From NCBI GenBank assembly GCA_902790625.1, contig CADASP010000015.1, positions 1-64,000 of the forward strand: 64,000 bases of DNA, written 5' to 3'. This document shows, piece after piece, positions 49,731 through 59,070 of this stretch. Position 1 is the stretch's first letter. Every line of letters starts with the position of its first letter. The notes under the pieces are model-generated. The model did no database searches. It had not been told where the DNA came from and was given only the letters and a program-made list of their open reading frames with translations. This stretch comes from an uncultured Prevotellaceae bacterium. GTDB lineage: Bacteria > Bacteroidota > Bacteroidia > Bacteroidales > Bacteroidaceae. The translations under genes were made by a program, and so were the position numbers.

Positions 49731-52172
49731 TTATTTAACAACCACCTTTCGTCCGTTCAGGATATACAGACCCTTCGTTGTGGGCTGCTTGTAGAGCTTC
49801 ATGCCGTTCAGCGAGAACCATCCCTCCTTCAGGACTTCTGTCTCTTTGGCCATAGTGACGATGCCAGTCGTTTCGTCGTCGAAGTTCATAACGATAGTGC
49901 GTACGCTGGCAGGATCACCAGCTACGATGCCGTTGTTCAGCTGGAAGTATGCGCGGCAAGCGCCTATGGTCATAGCACCATTGGGGTAGTAGAGCGTACT
50001 TTTATTTTCGGTATTGACACCTATGTAGAGTATCGTGTTGTCGCCTCCCTCGCCAAAGCTGATGGGGTCGTAGCTGCCGACGAAGCTTACGTAGCCGTCT
50101 GTAGAATCGATTGTCTGTGCTTCTTTGTTCAAAACTTTCACACCCTCAAAAGTAGGATCAGTGATAGTCTCACCGCTGGTCCACTTCACGATGTAAGGCT
50201 TGCCAGCTTCAATCGAATTAACATCGGAAAAATCGAGGGTGAGTGTGCCGTTATTAAAGCCAGATGTCTGGGTTGTAAATTTCTTCACCTTTGCACCTTG
50301 TAGCGGAGTGCCCGTAAAGCTGCTGAGTGCAAAGGGCAGGCACAGCGTGTTCCAATTGTCGTTCTTCACAAAGGTACGACCGCTAAGGACAACCTTGGCA
50401 ACTTTGTTGTTGAAGCTGCTCAGCTTACCGCTATTTGCTTCATCATTGGCGAGTTCAAGGGTCCTTACAAAAAGGCGTGCCTCTGTTTCAGTATCATTCA
50501 AAGCGAGTTCATACCCTTCCTCGTCGCTAGAGAAATTATTTAATGAACCATTATTCTCCAGACCGCTGGTGAAGACTAAGTCAGATAAAGCTGTTTGCAC
50601 GCCAATGGATGACCCCTCAATGCTGCCAAGGATTGTGATAGCAGTATTCAGATAGAGGTTATCTGGTGCGGTGACCACCGTTGTTTTTTGGATCTTATAC
50701 ATGTTGTCATGGATTTGCACATCGCCCTGGATGTTGATAGTGCCATTATCTGCGACATACACACCTGCGCCTTTGCAATTTTCCTTTGTGCTCACGTTAC
50801 CAGTGATGGTGGCACCATTGATGTTCAGCGTTCCAACGTTGTAGATACCACCGCCGTCACCCTGAGTATAGTTTTCAGTAATGGTGGTACCATTGATGTT
50901 CAGCGTGCCAGCATTATAGATACCGCCACCGTTGCCAGTGTTCTTACCGCCAGTGATGGTACCGCCGTTGATGGTCAGTGTTCCGCCCTGCTCCACCTTA
51001 ATGACGTAGCCATCAGACTTTGCTTCAGCAAACTTCAGGTCGCGGTCGAGAGTGCCGTCCAGATTGATCGTAAAATCTTTTCCTGCAGGCACTACAAGAG
51101 CTTCATCCTTTGTTCCTGCAATAACTCCATGCAGCTCGATTTGTCCGCCGTTTGCCATTTTCTTATTCAAATCCTCCCATGTAGGATTATGCTTCACTAT
51201 ATAATAATAATTATTATTAACGGCATTAAAGTCTGCAGCAGCCACTTCTTCAACATAGTAGGAATATTCTTCTCCGTCTTCAGGGATTTCCATTACTACT
51301 TCAGTCACCACTTTCTGGCCCTGTGCATTCTCAGGCTCACCGAAATGGCTCACCCAGTATGCTTTCTCAAGCGTATGTGTGCCATTATGCATATCGTGGG
51401 AAAACTCACACGAACCAGTGATTTTGTTATTCTCGATGTTGATTTCCGAGGGGTTGAACAGGCAGTTGTTGAGCGTAGCAGCAGCCTTGTTGATGCCGAT
51501 GAATCCAGCGGAATACTGGTAGTCCTTACCAAGGAACTTGCCATCGAACCAGGAGTTGGTAATCGTGGCGTCACCTTCGGCGATGCCGATGAAGCCACCG
51601 TGGTTGCCATAATTGCTACCTGTGCTCACATAGTTTGCAGTAATGGCAACGCTGACCTGACATTTTTCAATCGTGCAGGCACCATCGCTTTGTTTATTGC
51701 CAGTTGAGCCAACCAGACCGCTGGCCCACGGACCGGTAGTCGTAACGGTACCAGTCACATGCAGGTTCTTGATGGTTGCATTCTTGACGTATGCAAATGG
51801 AGAGCAGTAGCCCTTCTCATATTTCCAATAATTTTCATCAGCTGAATTCAAAGTGATGTTAAGCACTTTATTATTTCCGTCGAAAGTGCCGGCAAAGCGC
51901 ATTCTATACATTTCCTTTTCGGCGTCCGTCTTGGCCTGGTTGATTTGACGGCCTATGGGTCTGGTGACAGAGATGTCCTCAGTTAGTTGAAAGGTCATTC
52001 CCGCACAATCGTTGCCTGATGCAACGTATTCGGCAAGATTGTTCCAGTCTGCTTCAGACTGAATCAAATTGACCGTTTCTGTTGAATAGTCTGCCCACGC
52101 CCCAGCGGAAGTGAACGTAGCGAAGAGCAGCGTCATGGCTACCCGTACCAAATTAATTGTTTTCTTTTTCAT
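49731..52172 (-). CDS. beta-helix surface protein with Prevotella-type C-terminal tail
   Basis: An 813-residue secreted protein (signal MKKKTINLVRVAMTLLFATFTSAGAWA). Residues about 90-280 show GLUG/right-handed beta-helix-like repeats (FAGTFDGNNKVLNITL, GGFIGIAEGDATITNSWFDGKF). Residues about 390-485 have parallel repeats such as GGTLTINGGTITG, GGGIYNAGTLNINGTTI and GGGIYNVGTLNINGATI. The tail GLYILNGRKVVVK (last 13 residues) is like the terminal segment of BspA-like proteins here. It is likely a surface adhesin or polymer-binding protein. The membrane AraC regulator gene is transcribed divergently. Confidence 0.88.
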   Translation of the reverse strand: MKKKTINLVRVAMTLLFATFTSAGAWADYSTETVNLIQSEADWNNLAEYVASGNDCAGMTFQLTEDISVTRPIGRQINQAKTDAEKEMYRMRFAGTFDGNNKVLNITLNSADENYWKYEKGYCSPFAYVKNATIKNLHVTGTVTTTGPWASGLVGSTGNKQSDGACTIEKCQVSVAITANYVSTGSNYGNHGGFIGIAEGDATITNSWFDGKFLGKDYQYSAGFIGINKAAATLNNCLFNPSEINIENNKITGSCEFSHDMHNGTHTLEKAYWVSHFGEPENAQGQKVVTEVVMEIPEDGEEYSYYVEEVAAADFNAVNNNYYYIVKHNPTWEDLNKKMANGGQIELHGVIAGTKDEALVVPAGKDFTINLDGTLDRDLKFAEAKSDGYVIKVEQGGTLTINGGTITGGKNTGNGGGIYNAGTLNINGTTITENYTQGDGGGIYNVGTLNINGATITGNVSTKENCKGAGVYVADNGTINIQGDVQIHDNMYKIQKTTVVTAPDNLYLNTAITILGSIEGSSIGVQTALSDLVFTSGLENNGSLNNFSSDEEGYELALNDTETEARLFVRTLELANDEANSGKLSSFNNKVAKVVLSGRTFVKNDNWNTLCLPFALSSFTGTPLQGAKVKKFTTQTSGFNNGTLTLDFSDVNSIEAGKPYIVKWTSGETITDPTFEGVKVLNKEAQTIDSTDGYVSFVGSYDPISFGEGGDNTILYIGVNTENKSTLYYPNGAMTIGACRAYFQLNNGIVAGDPASVRTIVMNFDDETTGIVTMAKETEVLKEGWFSLNGMKLYKQPTTKGLYILNGRKVVVK

Positions 52173-52255
52173 TTTTTGTTAACTCATATTGTTGTTAAAC
52201 GATATTTCTGCATCAGGCACAGCAGGGAGATAACCATGCATGGCCAAATCGGGTG

Positions 52256-52263
52256 CAAAGGTA
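52256..52263 (-). promoter_or_regulatory. -7 box of the beta-helix gene
   Basis: TACCTTTG on the minus strand, 84 bp before the ATG at 52172. The nearest TTTG upstream is 25 bp away, outside the usual spacing. Confidence 0.6.
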
Positions 52264-52382
52264 TGGCTATATATTTATAAAAGGTGTGCAAAAAATGAGA
52301 ATGGTGTGTGATTTAAAACAAAAAAAGTGTAGAAATTGTCGAAATTTACACACTTTTCATCGTTCTTTCTTGTATAAAATTG

Positions 52383-52390
52383 TAATTTTG
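52383..52390 (+). promoter_or_regulatory. -7 box of the membrane AraC gene
   Basis: TAATTTTG fits TAnnTTTG but lies only 8 bp before the ATG at 52399, implying a near-leaderless transcript. No -33 partner is seen. Confidence 0.5.
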
Positions 52391-52398
52391 CAGTCGCT

Positions 52399-53490
52399 AT
52401 GGAAGAAATGCAATTCGCTGCCGTCATTGTGCTGGCTCTGCTCTTGGTGAAGCTGTTGCTGCTTCCCCGCAGGGTGGCGGTTCATGCTGTGGTGAACAAG
52501 GCGCGCTGGTTGATGGTGGGCGGCACAGGACTATTGTTGGCACATTTCGCCCTGCAATACATACTTAAGCTACGACTGCTGGGCGTCACGCAAGCCGTGA
52601 TGCTCAACCTCGTTTTGTTTATACCCGTCTCGTGGTTATACTCGTTGGCAGTGCTCTATCTGCAGCGACGAGGGCGCATCAACTCAATGGATATACACGT
52701 GGGATGGATAGCTTGGCTTGTGGCTGTGGCCATGTTGGCCGTGGGCGCCGCCATCGACGGCCAGCCATTGCTGAGCGACACGCCCGAGCTGCATACGGCC
52801 GAGCTGGTAGCATCAGCCTGCTTTGCCACCATGCAAGGCTACTACACCTGGCGGCAAATAGTTATACTGAGGGCCATGCACAACGCCCTGCAGAACTACT
52901 ACGATCGCGACATGGACAGCGTGCTGCAATGGATGAAATACAGCATTGTCATCATGTTGTGTATCGCTTTGTCGGTGCCAGTCATCATTTTCATTGCCAG
53001 TGGGGCGTTGGTCGTGCCAGGGCTCATTTTCATCGCCTGTATCTTCTATTTCATCGACAGTTTCTTTAACTACATCTTGAGTTCGGCACCAAGGAAATTG
53101 CAGGAAGCTGAGGAGAAGGAAGTGGAGGAGGAAGAGGCAAAACCCGCTGCTCCCTCATCGCTCCCGCGGGTGGAGCAGGCGGTGGAGCAATGGGTGGCAA
53201 AGGGCGGCCATCTGCAGAGCGGGATGAAGATGCCCAACGCCGCCGACGAGATGGGCGTGCCGCGCTACCTGCTCTCGGCATGGCTACGGCAGAAGGGCTA
53301 CAAGTATGCCGAATGGATGACCGACCTGCGTATAGAGGAGGCCAAGCGCCAGCTACAAGAACATCCCGATTGGAACAATGAGGCCATCGCCATCCACTGC
53401 GGCTTCAGCGACCGCAGCTACTTCCAGAAGAAGTTCAAGGAGCGCACCGGCATCTCACCCACTGAATACCAAAACAATCAAGCTTCCTAA
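52399..53490 (+). CDS. membrane-bound AraC-family regulator
   Basis: A 363-residue protein with six or seven hydrophobic segments in the first 225 residues and a C-terminal AraC helix-turn-helix domain (about 265-358, ADEMGVPRYLLSAWLRQKGYKYAEWMTDLRIEEAKRQL…AIHCGFSDRSYFQKKFKERTGISPTEYQ). An acidic Glu/Ala/Pro linker joins the parts. Such proteins sense a signal in or across the membrane. It is divergent from the beta-helix gene and may control it. Confidence 0.9.
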   Translation: MEEMQFAAVIVLALLLVKLLLLPRRVAVHAVVNKARWLMVGGTGLLLAHFALQYILKLRLLGVTQAVMLNLVLFIPVSWLYSLAVLYLQRRGRINSMDIHVGWIAWLVAVAMLAVGAAIDGQPLLSDTPELHTAELVASACFATMQGYYTWRQIVILRAMHNALQNYYDRDMDSVLQWMKYSIVIMLCIALSVPVIIFIASGALVVPGLIFIACIFYFIDSFFNYILSSAPRKLQEAEEKEVEEEEAKPAAPSSLPRVEQAVEQWVAKGGHLQSGMKMPNAADEMGVPRYLLSAWLRQKGYKYAEWMTDLRIEEAKRQLQEHPDWNNEAIAIHCGFSDRSYFQKKFKERTGISPTEYQNNQAS

Positions 53491-53612
53491 ATAACCGTAA
53501 AGAATAACAAGGAAGTGAACACACCCGCAACCATCGGGACAGACCTTGTGTCTGTCCGCAAACGGAAATAGTAACTTCTATTTAAGTTCCGCAAGTTCCG
53601 CCTATCCTTTGG

Positions 53613-53718
53613 AGTTTAGGAGTGCTGGAGTGTAGACGATAGTCTTTGCACACCATGCTGCGAGCAAAACTAACGTCTAAACTCCAGCGGCTGAAAGCCG
53701 CGAAGACTCCTAAACTCC
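53613..53718. repeat. nested inverted repeats in an intergenic region
   Basis: GGAGTTTAGGAGT (53613-53625) is inverted at 53706-53718, and CTGGAGTGTAGACG (53627-53640) is inverted with one change at 53676-53689. An 8-bp CTCCTAAA tandem ends the right arm. The unit recalls the TTAGGAG arrays elsewhere. It sits between convergent genes and no gene is seen in 53491-53746. Confidence 0.8.
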
Positions 53719-53746
53719 TAAACTCCATAGACATGCGAAACTTGAA

Positions 53747-56182
53747 TTACTTTAATGACACCTTTAGCTCCTGCCCTTGCAGGAATGGTGCCGAGGCCCT
53801 GACCGAGAATTGCTGCGCATCGTCTTCGGGCAGGACATAAGCCACCAGACGACCGCCGAAGGTGCGCAGACGGTTGCGCTGCGAGCGGCTGGTGATGGTG
53901 GCGTCGGCTGTGTTGCCGTGCTCCATCCCCAGCAGCCGTGCACCCCGCACGGTCAGCGTCACCTCATTGTCGGCCGTGGAAACCAGGTGCCCCTGCTCGT
54001 CCACCACCTCCACAAACACGTGGGCCACAGAGTCGGTGGTCAGTCTCAGTGCGTGGGGTTGTCCTGATGTTGCTATTTCGCACGAGGCGCCATTGTCGGC
54101 CTCGCAGCGCAGGGTGCCCGGCTCGTAGTCGATGTCCCAGAACAGGATATCGGTCGCTGTGTCGCGCTGTGGTGCGCCGCCCACCTCGTTGCCATTGAGC
54201 AGCAGGCGAGCCGATGGGGCGTTGGTGTAGCACACCACTCTCACTTTTTCGCCTTTCTCCCAGTTCCACACGGCGCTTGCATAGGGATTGGGGCGCTGGT
54301 TCGTGCGTCCCCTGTTGCCGTTACGCCCCATGCGTCCCATCGTGCGGTAGGAGCCGATATAGCAGACTGGCTTCGTGCTCCACAGGGCGGCGCGATACCA
54401 GCCTAAGGGCTTGCGCTGTCCGGCCAGGTCCAATAGTCCTGCCGACGAGCCGCGTGCGGGCCACTGGCCGCTCTCGCCCAGATAGTCGATGCCCGTCCAC
54501 AGAAACTGTCCGAAGATGTAGTCGTTGTCGGTCACGGCCTTCCATGCGGCCAGGTCGTGCCTGTTCTCCGAGCCGTAGATGATGCGCTGCGGATAGGTCT
54601 TGTGGTCCTCGCCGTAGCGGCTCTCCGTATAGTTGTAGCCCACCACGTCAACGGCCGAGGGATAGGCGGTGGCATTCGACATCACCACGCCCGCCAATGC
54701 CCCCGTCGTAGGACGCGAGGGGTCGAGCTCCTTCACCACCTTGGCCAGTCGCTGGGCGATGATGCCTATGCGTTCGGCATTGGGCTGGTCGGGCTTGTAG
54801 CCGCCATACATGGGCTGCGTGAACCCCGTTCCGTCGCCGTTGAGCACGGGGTGCGAATAGGGGTCGTTGGGATAGTCCACCTCGTTGCCGATGCTCCACA
54901 GGAAGATGCTGGGATGGCAGCGGTCGCGGCGCACCATGTCGGCCACGTCGCGGTCGATCCAATCCTCGAAGTAGGTATAGGTGCCTTGGTACTCTGGAGC
55001 ACCGGCATTCCAGCCTTTCATCCATTTGCGCTTGGGGAACTCCCACTCGTCCGAAGCCTCGTCCATCACCAGCAAGCCCAGCTCATCGCACAGGTCGTAG
55101 ACCTCGGGCGCATGTGGGTTGTGGCTCATGCGGATGGCATTCACGCCGATGGCCTTCAGCTCCGTTAGACGGCGGCGCCACACCTGGGCGGGCACGGCGG
55201 TGCCCAGCACGCCAGCATCGTCGTGAATGCACACACCCTTCACCTTCATCCATTCGCCATTCAAGGCAAAGCCCTTGTCAGGCGAGAAGTCGAGCGTGCG
55301 CAGCCCCACTCGTACCACCGAGGTGTCGTTCTCTGCGTTCTGGCCTACGAGGATAGTCTTCAGCGTATAGAGATAGGGACTGTCGAGCGTCCACCGTTGC
55401 GGGTTCTTCACCGTCAGCCTCACTGTCTTCTTCTCCTGCGCGCCGATGGCCGTCTTTGTCGTGGCCACCACCCTGCCGCCAGCGTCGCAGAGCTGCACCA
55501 CGGCCTTCAGCCGTTGCGCCGACTTCGTGTCGCCATCGTCGGTCGTCGCCACGTCCACCTCTACCTCGGCACTCTTGGCGTTGATGCGAGTCAGCCTGTA
55601 GGCCGTCCCCCACTGTGCCAGATGCACCTGGGGCGCACTCACTAACCACACATTGCGATAGATGCCCGAACCGGTGTACCAACGTGAGTCGAACTCCTGA
55701 CCATGGTCCACGCGCACCGCCAGCACATTGTCGCCCTGCTGCAAATGAGGGGTCATGTCATACATGAACGAGGCAAAGCCGCTGGGGCGCTTGCCCAGAA
55801 GTTGCCCGTTCACATACACCTCCGAGTAGTTGTATACTCCCTCGAAATACACATAATGCCTCTTTCCATCGGCCAGCCTTCTGGCAGGGATATGCAGCCG
55901 ATACCAGGCCACGCCGCCGGGCAGATAACCTTGGCACGATCCTTTGTCGGGCGACATCGGCAGCTCCACGCCCCAGTCGTGTGGCAGGTCGACCTTGCGC
56001 CAGCCCGAATCGTCAAAGCCCTTCTCCTTCATGTCGGGCTTCTCGTTGATGTTCCAAGCAGCATCCATGCGGAGGAAGCTCCAACCCTTGTTCAATTTCT
56101 CGGCGTGGCCAAACGACACCTGGGCAGCAGTCTGCCCTGCCACAGCCAGCAGGGCGAACAGTGTAATCAGCAACTTTTTCAT
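53747..56182 (-). CDS. glycoside hydrolase family 2 beta-galactosidase-like enzyme
   Basis: An 811-residue secreted enzyme (signal MKKLLITLFALLAVAGQTAAQ). The jelly-roll start GWSFLRMDAAWNINEKPDMKEKGFDDSGWRKVDLPHDWG and SRWYTGSGIYRNVWL (about residues 166-180) are GH2 hallmarks. The acid/base Glu lies in MDEASDEWE (about 374-382) and the nucleophile Glu in YGSENRHD (about 524-531). A C-terminal beta domain follows. Specificity among beta-galactosidase, glucuronidase and mannosidase cannot be fixed, though the start resembles beta-galactosidases. Confidence 0.93.
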   Translation of the reverse strand: MKKLLITLFALLAVAGQTAAQVSFGHAEKLNKGWSFLRMDAAWNINEKPDMKEKGFDDSGWRKVDLPHDWGVELPMSPDKGSCQGYLPGGVAWYRLHIPARRLADGKRHYVYFEGVYNYSEVYVNGQLLGKRPSGFASFMYDMTPHLQQGDNVLAVRVDHGQEFDSRWYTGSGIYRNVWLVSAPQVHLAQWGTAYRLTRINAKSAEVEVDVATTDDGDTKSAQRLKAVVQLCDAGGRVVATTKTAIGAQEKKTVRLTVKNPQRWTLDSPYLYTLKTILVGQNAENDTSVVRVGLRTLDFSPDKGFALNGEWMKVKGVCIHDDAGVLGTAVPAQVWRRRLTELKAIGVNAIRMSHNPHAPEVYDLCDELGLLVMDEASDEWEFPKRKWMKGWNAGAPEYQGTYTYFEDWIDRDVADMVRRDRCHPSIFLWSIGNEVDYPNDPYSHPVLNGDGTGFTQPMYGGYKPDQPNAERIGIIAQRLAKVVKELDPSRPTTGALAGVVMSNATAYPSAVDVVGYNYTESRYGEDHKTYPQRIIYGSENRHDLAAWKAVTDNDYIFGQFLWTGIDYLGESGQWPARGSSAGLLDLAGQRKPLGWYRAALWSTKPVCYIGSYRTMGRMGRNGNRGRTNQRPNPYASAVWNWEKGEKVRVVCYTNAPSARLLLNGNEVGGAPQRDTATDILFWDIDYEPGTLRCEADNGASCEIATSGQPHALRLTTDSVAHVFVEVVDEQGHLVSTADNEVTLTVRGARLLGMEHGNTADATITSRSQRNRLRTFGGRLVAYVLPEDDAQQFSVRASAPFLQGQELKVSLK

Positions 56183-56223
56183 GTCTTTATTCGGTTTTGT
56201 GTTTGTTTCAAGCTTTCAAGCCA

Positions 56224-56231
56224 CAAATATA
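56224..56231 (-). promoter_or_regulatory. -7 box of the GH2 gene
   Basis: TATATTTG on the minus strand matches TAnnTTTG, 42 bp before the ATG at 56182. The -33 element is not obvious. Confidence 0.55.
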
Positions 56232-56376
56232 ATGAAAGTTTTCCAATTACATACACATTATAATATATTAATGTATAGATGTCCGCCGCTTTTAAGTCTT
56301 TTTAATGATTGAAGTGCCGCATGGGTAACTGCTCACCATACACCTTTCCATTCACCCACACGAAATCATGTAGGAC

Positions 56377-56420
56377 CGTTTGGTCGTTTAGGTGACTGGT
56401 CGTTTGGTCGTTTAGGTGAC
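56377..56420. repeat. 20-bp direct repeat
   Basis: CGTTTGGTCGTTTAGGTGAC occurs at 56377-56396 and again at 56401-56420, between the BspA-like gene and the GH2 gene. Confidence 0.9.
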
Positions 56421-56432
56421 ATAGCCAAATGA

Positions 56433-59030
56433 TCACTTCACATAAACCTTTTGTCCGTTTACAATGTTCAATCCTTTCTGCAAGGAACCGATTCGCTGGC
56501 CTTGCAAGTTGTAGATGGCTTTCTCGCCTCGGACGAGGGCTGGTGCGAGGTCCATTTCCTCAATCCCTGTTGTTCGTGTTTCAAATTCGCCGACGAAGGA
56601 TTCTTGGCTATTCTCCACAACTACGGTATAACGGCCTTTGGGGTAGGCAGAAATGTTGATGCTGAGGCCCACAATGTTGCTGGCGTTGACAGTCTTCTCG
56701 TAGACTGCTTTGCCCGTTTCGTCATTGATGCGCACCCTATAGGTGTCGCCGAGCGGGTCGAGGTTGATGCTTAGCAGCTGTTCACCATATTCGCCATAGA
56801 GCATTTTTTCAGTCTCTCGCTTCATCGGCACTTTTGGCTGTGTCTTGATGGTATGGGTGAAGTCGAAACGGTTTCGCGCTTGCGAGCCTTCAGGGGTGGC
56901 TCCATCCTCATATTCATCGTTGAGGTAGACGACTTCATCGTCAAGGGTGCATGACATCAGGAACCAGGCAGGGTCTACATATCCGGGATAGACATTGCTG
57001 GTGGGGCCGTCAATACTTCCGACACCTTCCAACCAAGTGGGACTGTAAATACGGTCCCCGTCTGCCCACAGCCTAACATCTCTATATACGCCCTTAAAAC
57101 CTTGTATGCCTCCAGTCTGCCTCGGCCCTGCCACGTATGTCAGACCATCTATCTGGAAAGTGCCATTGTCAGCGAGGGAGAAGTCGTACATCAACTTAAA
57201 CTGATTGGCAATCGAGTCGTAGGCGTACACTCTCTGGTCTTCTTCGTACCAAGCTCCCGCATAGCTCAGGTCTGGATATTGCGAAACGTCATCATAATCT
57301 GGATGCTCTGGGCTGACGTATCGCTGGCGCATCATCTGCTTGCAAGCCTTTCCGTCGACGATGGTGTCGCCATCGAAGTAATAGTATTCCACCAGCTGCA
57401 CAGGATTCGAGCCGACGCCTCCTACCTTCCACACCTTGCCCTCTTCGACCATTGGGCGATAATCCGGCTGTGTTTCGAGTGGAACAATAGTTCCAAACTG
57501 GTTCCAAGGGGATTTGGCCTCATAGTCAGCAATGGATGCAGCGGGCACATGAAGAGTGGCTTTCTTGAGGTTGGTACCCCTAAAGGCATTATTTTTTGTA
57601 TTGGGTACAGTTGTTGCATGGCAGTAAAAATCCTTTAAGTTGGGGAGTTCTTGGAAGGCTAGGTCGTCAATATAATTTATGCTTTCTGGCAAATCAAATA
57701 ATTGCATCGCCTTACAACCATAGAAAGCTCCGTTGCTAATATTCGTAATGCCATACGGAATAATGACCTCGGTTAAATTGCTACAGTTACTGAACATAGA
57801 TGTTGATATTTCTTTTAGATTTGGAGACAATTTGGCACTTCTGAGCGACGTACAATCCCTAAAAGCGGCCGACCCAACCCTTACAACACTTTCGGGCATT
57901 GAGACTGAATCCAAACTGTAGCATCCTTCGAAAGCAGACATATCGATAATAGTTATACCCTCTGGAATAACGACAGACTTTAGTTTATTACAATTACGAC
58001 AAAAATCATATGGCAATACTTTGATGTTTGATGATAGTATAACTTCTTCCAAGCTTATGCAACCATAAAACGTTCCATAGGATAAGGTTTCCACGCAGGA
58101 GGGCATTATCACTTTTTTTAATCTCTTATTACCACTAAACGCCTGTAGCCCAAAAGTCGTTACATTATCAGGAACGGTGTACGACTCACAAGGCGAGTTA
58201 GTTGGATAACCAATAAGACAGGTCTTGTCCTTGTTGAAAAGTACACCGTCTATAGAACTAATCACAGGGTTTCCCTCTTCCACTTCCATCGTTTCCAAAG
58301 ACATACAACCAGAGAATGGATTCTTGGTAATTTCCTCTGCGCTGCCAAACCCATTTGTTCTCTTGATTGTGTTAGGAATGATAATCTGTTTTATGGTATT
58401 ATTTGATGAAAATACGTTTTCATACATACTGGAAACAGTATATTTCTCTCCCTCGTATTCTATTTCTGATGGTATCTGCAGTATCTGAGAATTTTTGCTC
58501 CAAGTTTTCTGGCGGTCTAACATAGCTTGATGTGATACCTTCAATAATCTGAATGACAAACTATCTATGACAGCAATATCTGTCTGGTATTCCAAAACAA
58601 ATGGTTCACCCTCAGTCAGTTCAACTTGCCCTTCATACCACCAACACGAAAAAATGAATTTGTTTTTATCCATACCACGCATTGTATATGATATGTTGAA
58701 AGGACAAGTGCAGTCCATTTTTACAGGAATTACAGGAACCACACTGATGTCAAGGGAGTAAGGCGTATCGTCGTTGCCACCTGATAGTCTGTTTTCCACC
58801 TCGAACCTGGTTGTTCCGCAGTTGCTATAATAGTTAAATATGTCAACAGACAAAATGCTGTCCTCCTTTGTCAATATGATTGTCGCAGATGTAGGCCCTT
58901 CCTCAACTTCACTTCGTGATAGACAGCCAGTGCTAATAGGTTCTGAATCACTTAGCTCCTGTTCTTGCGCCTTTAATGTTTTTACACCAAACAATAAAAT
59001 GGCCATCAATGCCAATGTAATCTTTTTCAT
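56433..59030 (-). CDS. BspA-like leucine-rich repeat protein
   Basis: An 865-residue secreted protein (signal MKKITLALMAILLFGVKTLKAQ). LRR_5 repeats span about residues 190-510 (VTTFGLQAFSGNKRLKKVIMPSCVETLSYGTFYGCISLEEVILS). The following region (about 530-760) and the tail QKGLNIVNGQKVYVK are of the Prevotella surface-protein type. It starts 40 bp after the stop of the TPR-HTH regulator, so the two may be co-transcribed. Relatively AT-rich repeat part, GC-richer C-terminus. Confidence 0.92.
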   Translation of the reverse strand: MKKITLALMAILLFGVKTLKAQEQELSDSEPISTGCLSRSEVEEGPTSATIILTKEDSILSVDIFNYYSNCGTTRFEVENRLSGGNDDTPYSLDISVVPVIPVKMDCTCPFNISYTMRGMDKNKFIFSCWWYEGQVELTEGEPFVLEYQTDIAVIDSLSFRLLKVSHQAMLDRQKTWSKNSQILQIPSEIEYEGEKYTVSSMYENVFSSNNTIKQIIIPNTIKRTNGFGSAEEITKNPFSGCMSLETMEVEEGNPVISSIDGVLFNKDKTCLIGYPTNSPCESYTVPDNVTTFGLQAFSGNKRLKKVIMPSCVETLSYGTFYGCISLEEVILSSNIKVLPYDFCRNCNKLKSVVIPEGITIIDMSAFEGCYSLDSVSMPESVVRVGSAAFRDCTSLRSAKLSPNLKEISTSMFSNCSNLTEVIIPYGITNISNGAFYGCKAMQLFDLPESINYIDDLAFQELPNLKDFYCHATTVPNTKNNAFRGTNLKKATLHVPAASIADYEAKSPWNQFGTIVPLETQPDYRPMVEEGKVWKVGGVGSNPVQLVEYYYFDGDTIVDGKACKQMMRQRYVSPEHPDYDDVSQYPDLSYAGAWYEEDQRVYAYDSIANQFKLMYDFSLADNGTFQIDGLTYVAGPRQTGGIQGFKGVYRDVRLWADGDRIYSPTWLEGVGSIDGPTSNVYPGYVDPAWFLMSCTLDDEVVYLNDEYEDGATPEGSQARNRFDFTHTIKTQPKVPMKRETEKMLYGEYGEQLLSINLDPLGDTYRVRINDETGKAVYEKTVNASNIVGLSINISAYPKGRYTVVVENSQESFVGEFETRTTGIEEMDLAPALVRGEKAIYNLQGQRIGSLQKGLNIVNGQKVYVK

Positions 59031-59070
59031 ATCTGTGCTTTTTTAGTGATAGATTAATTCTTGTTTTTCA

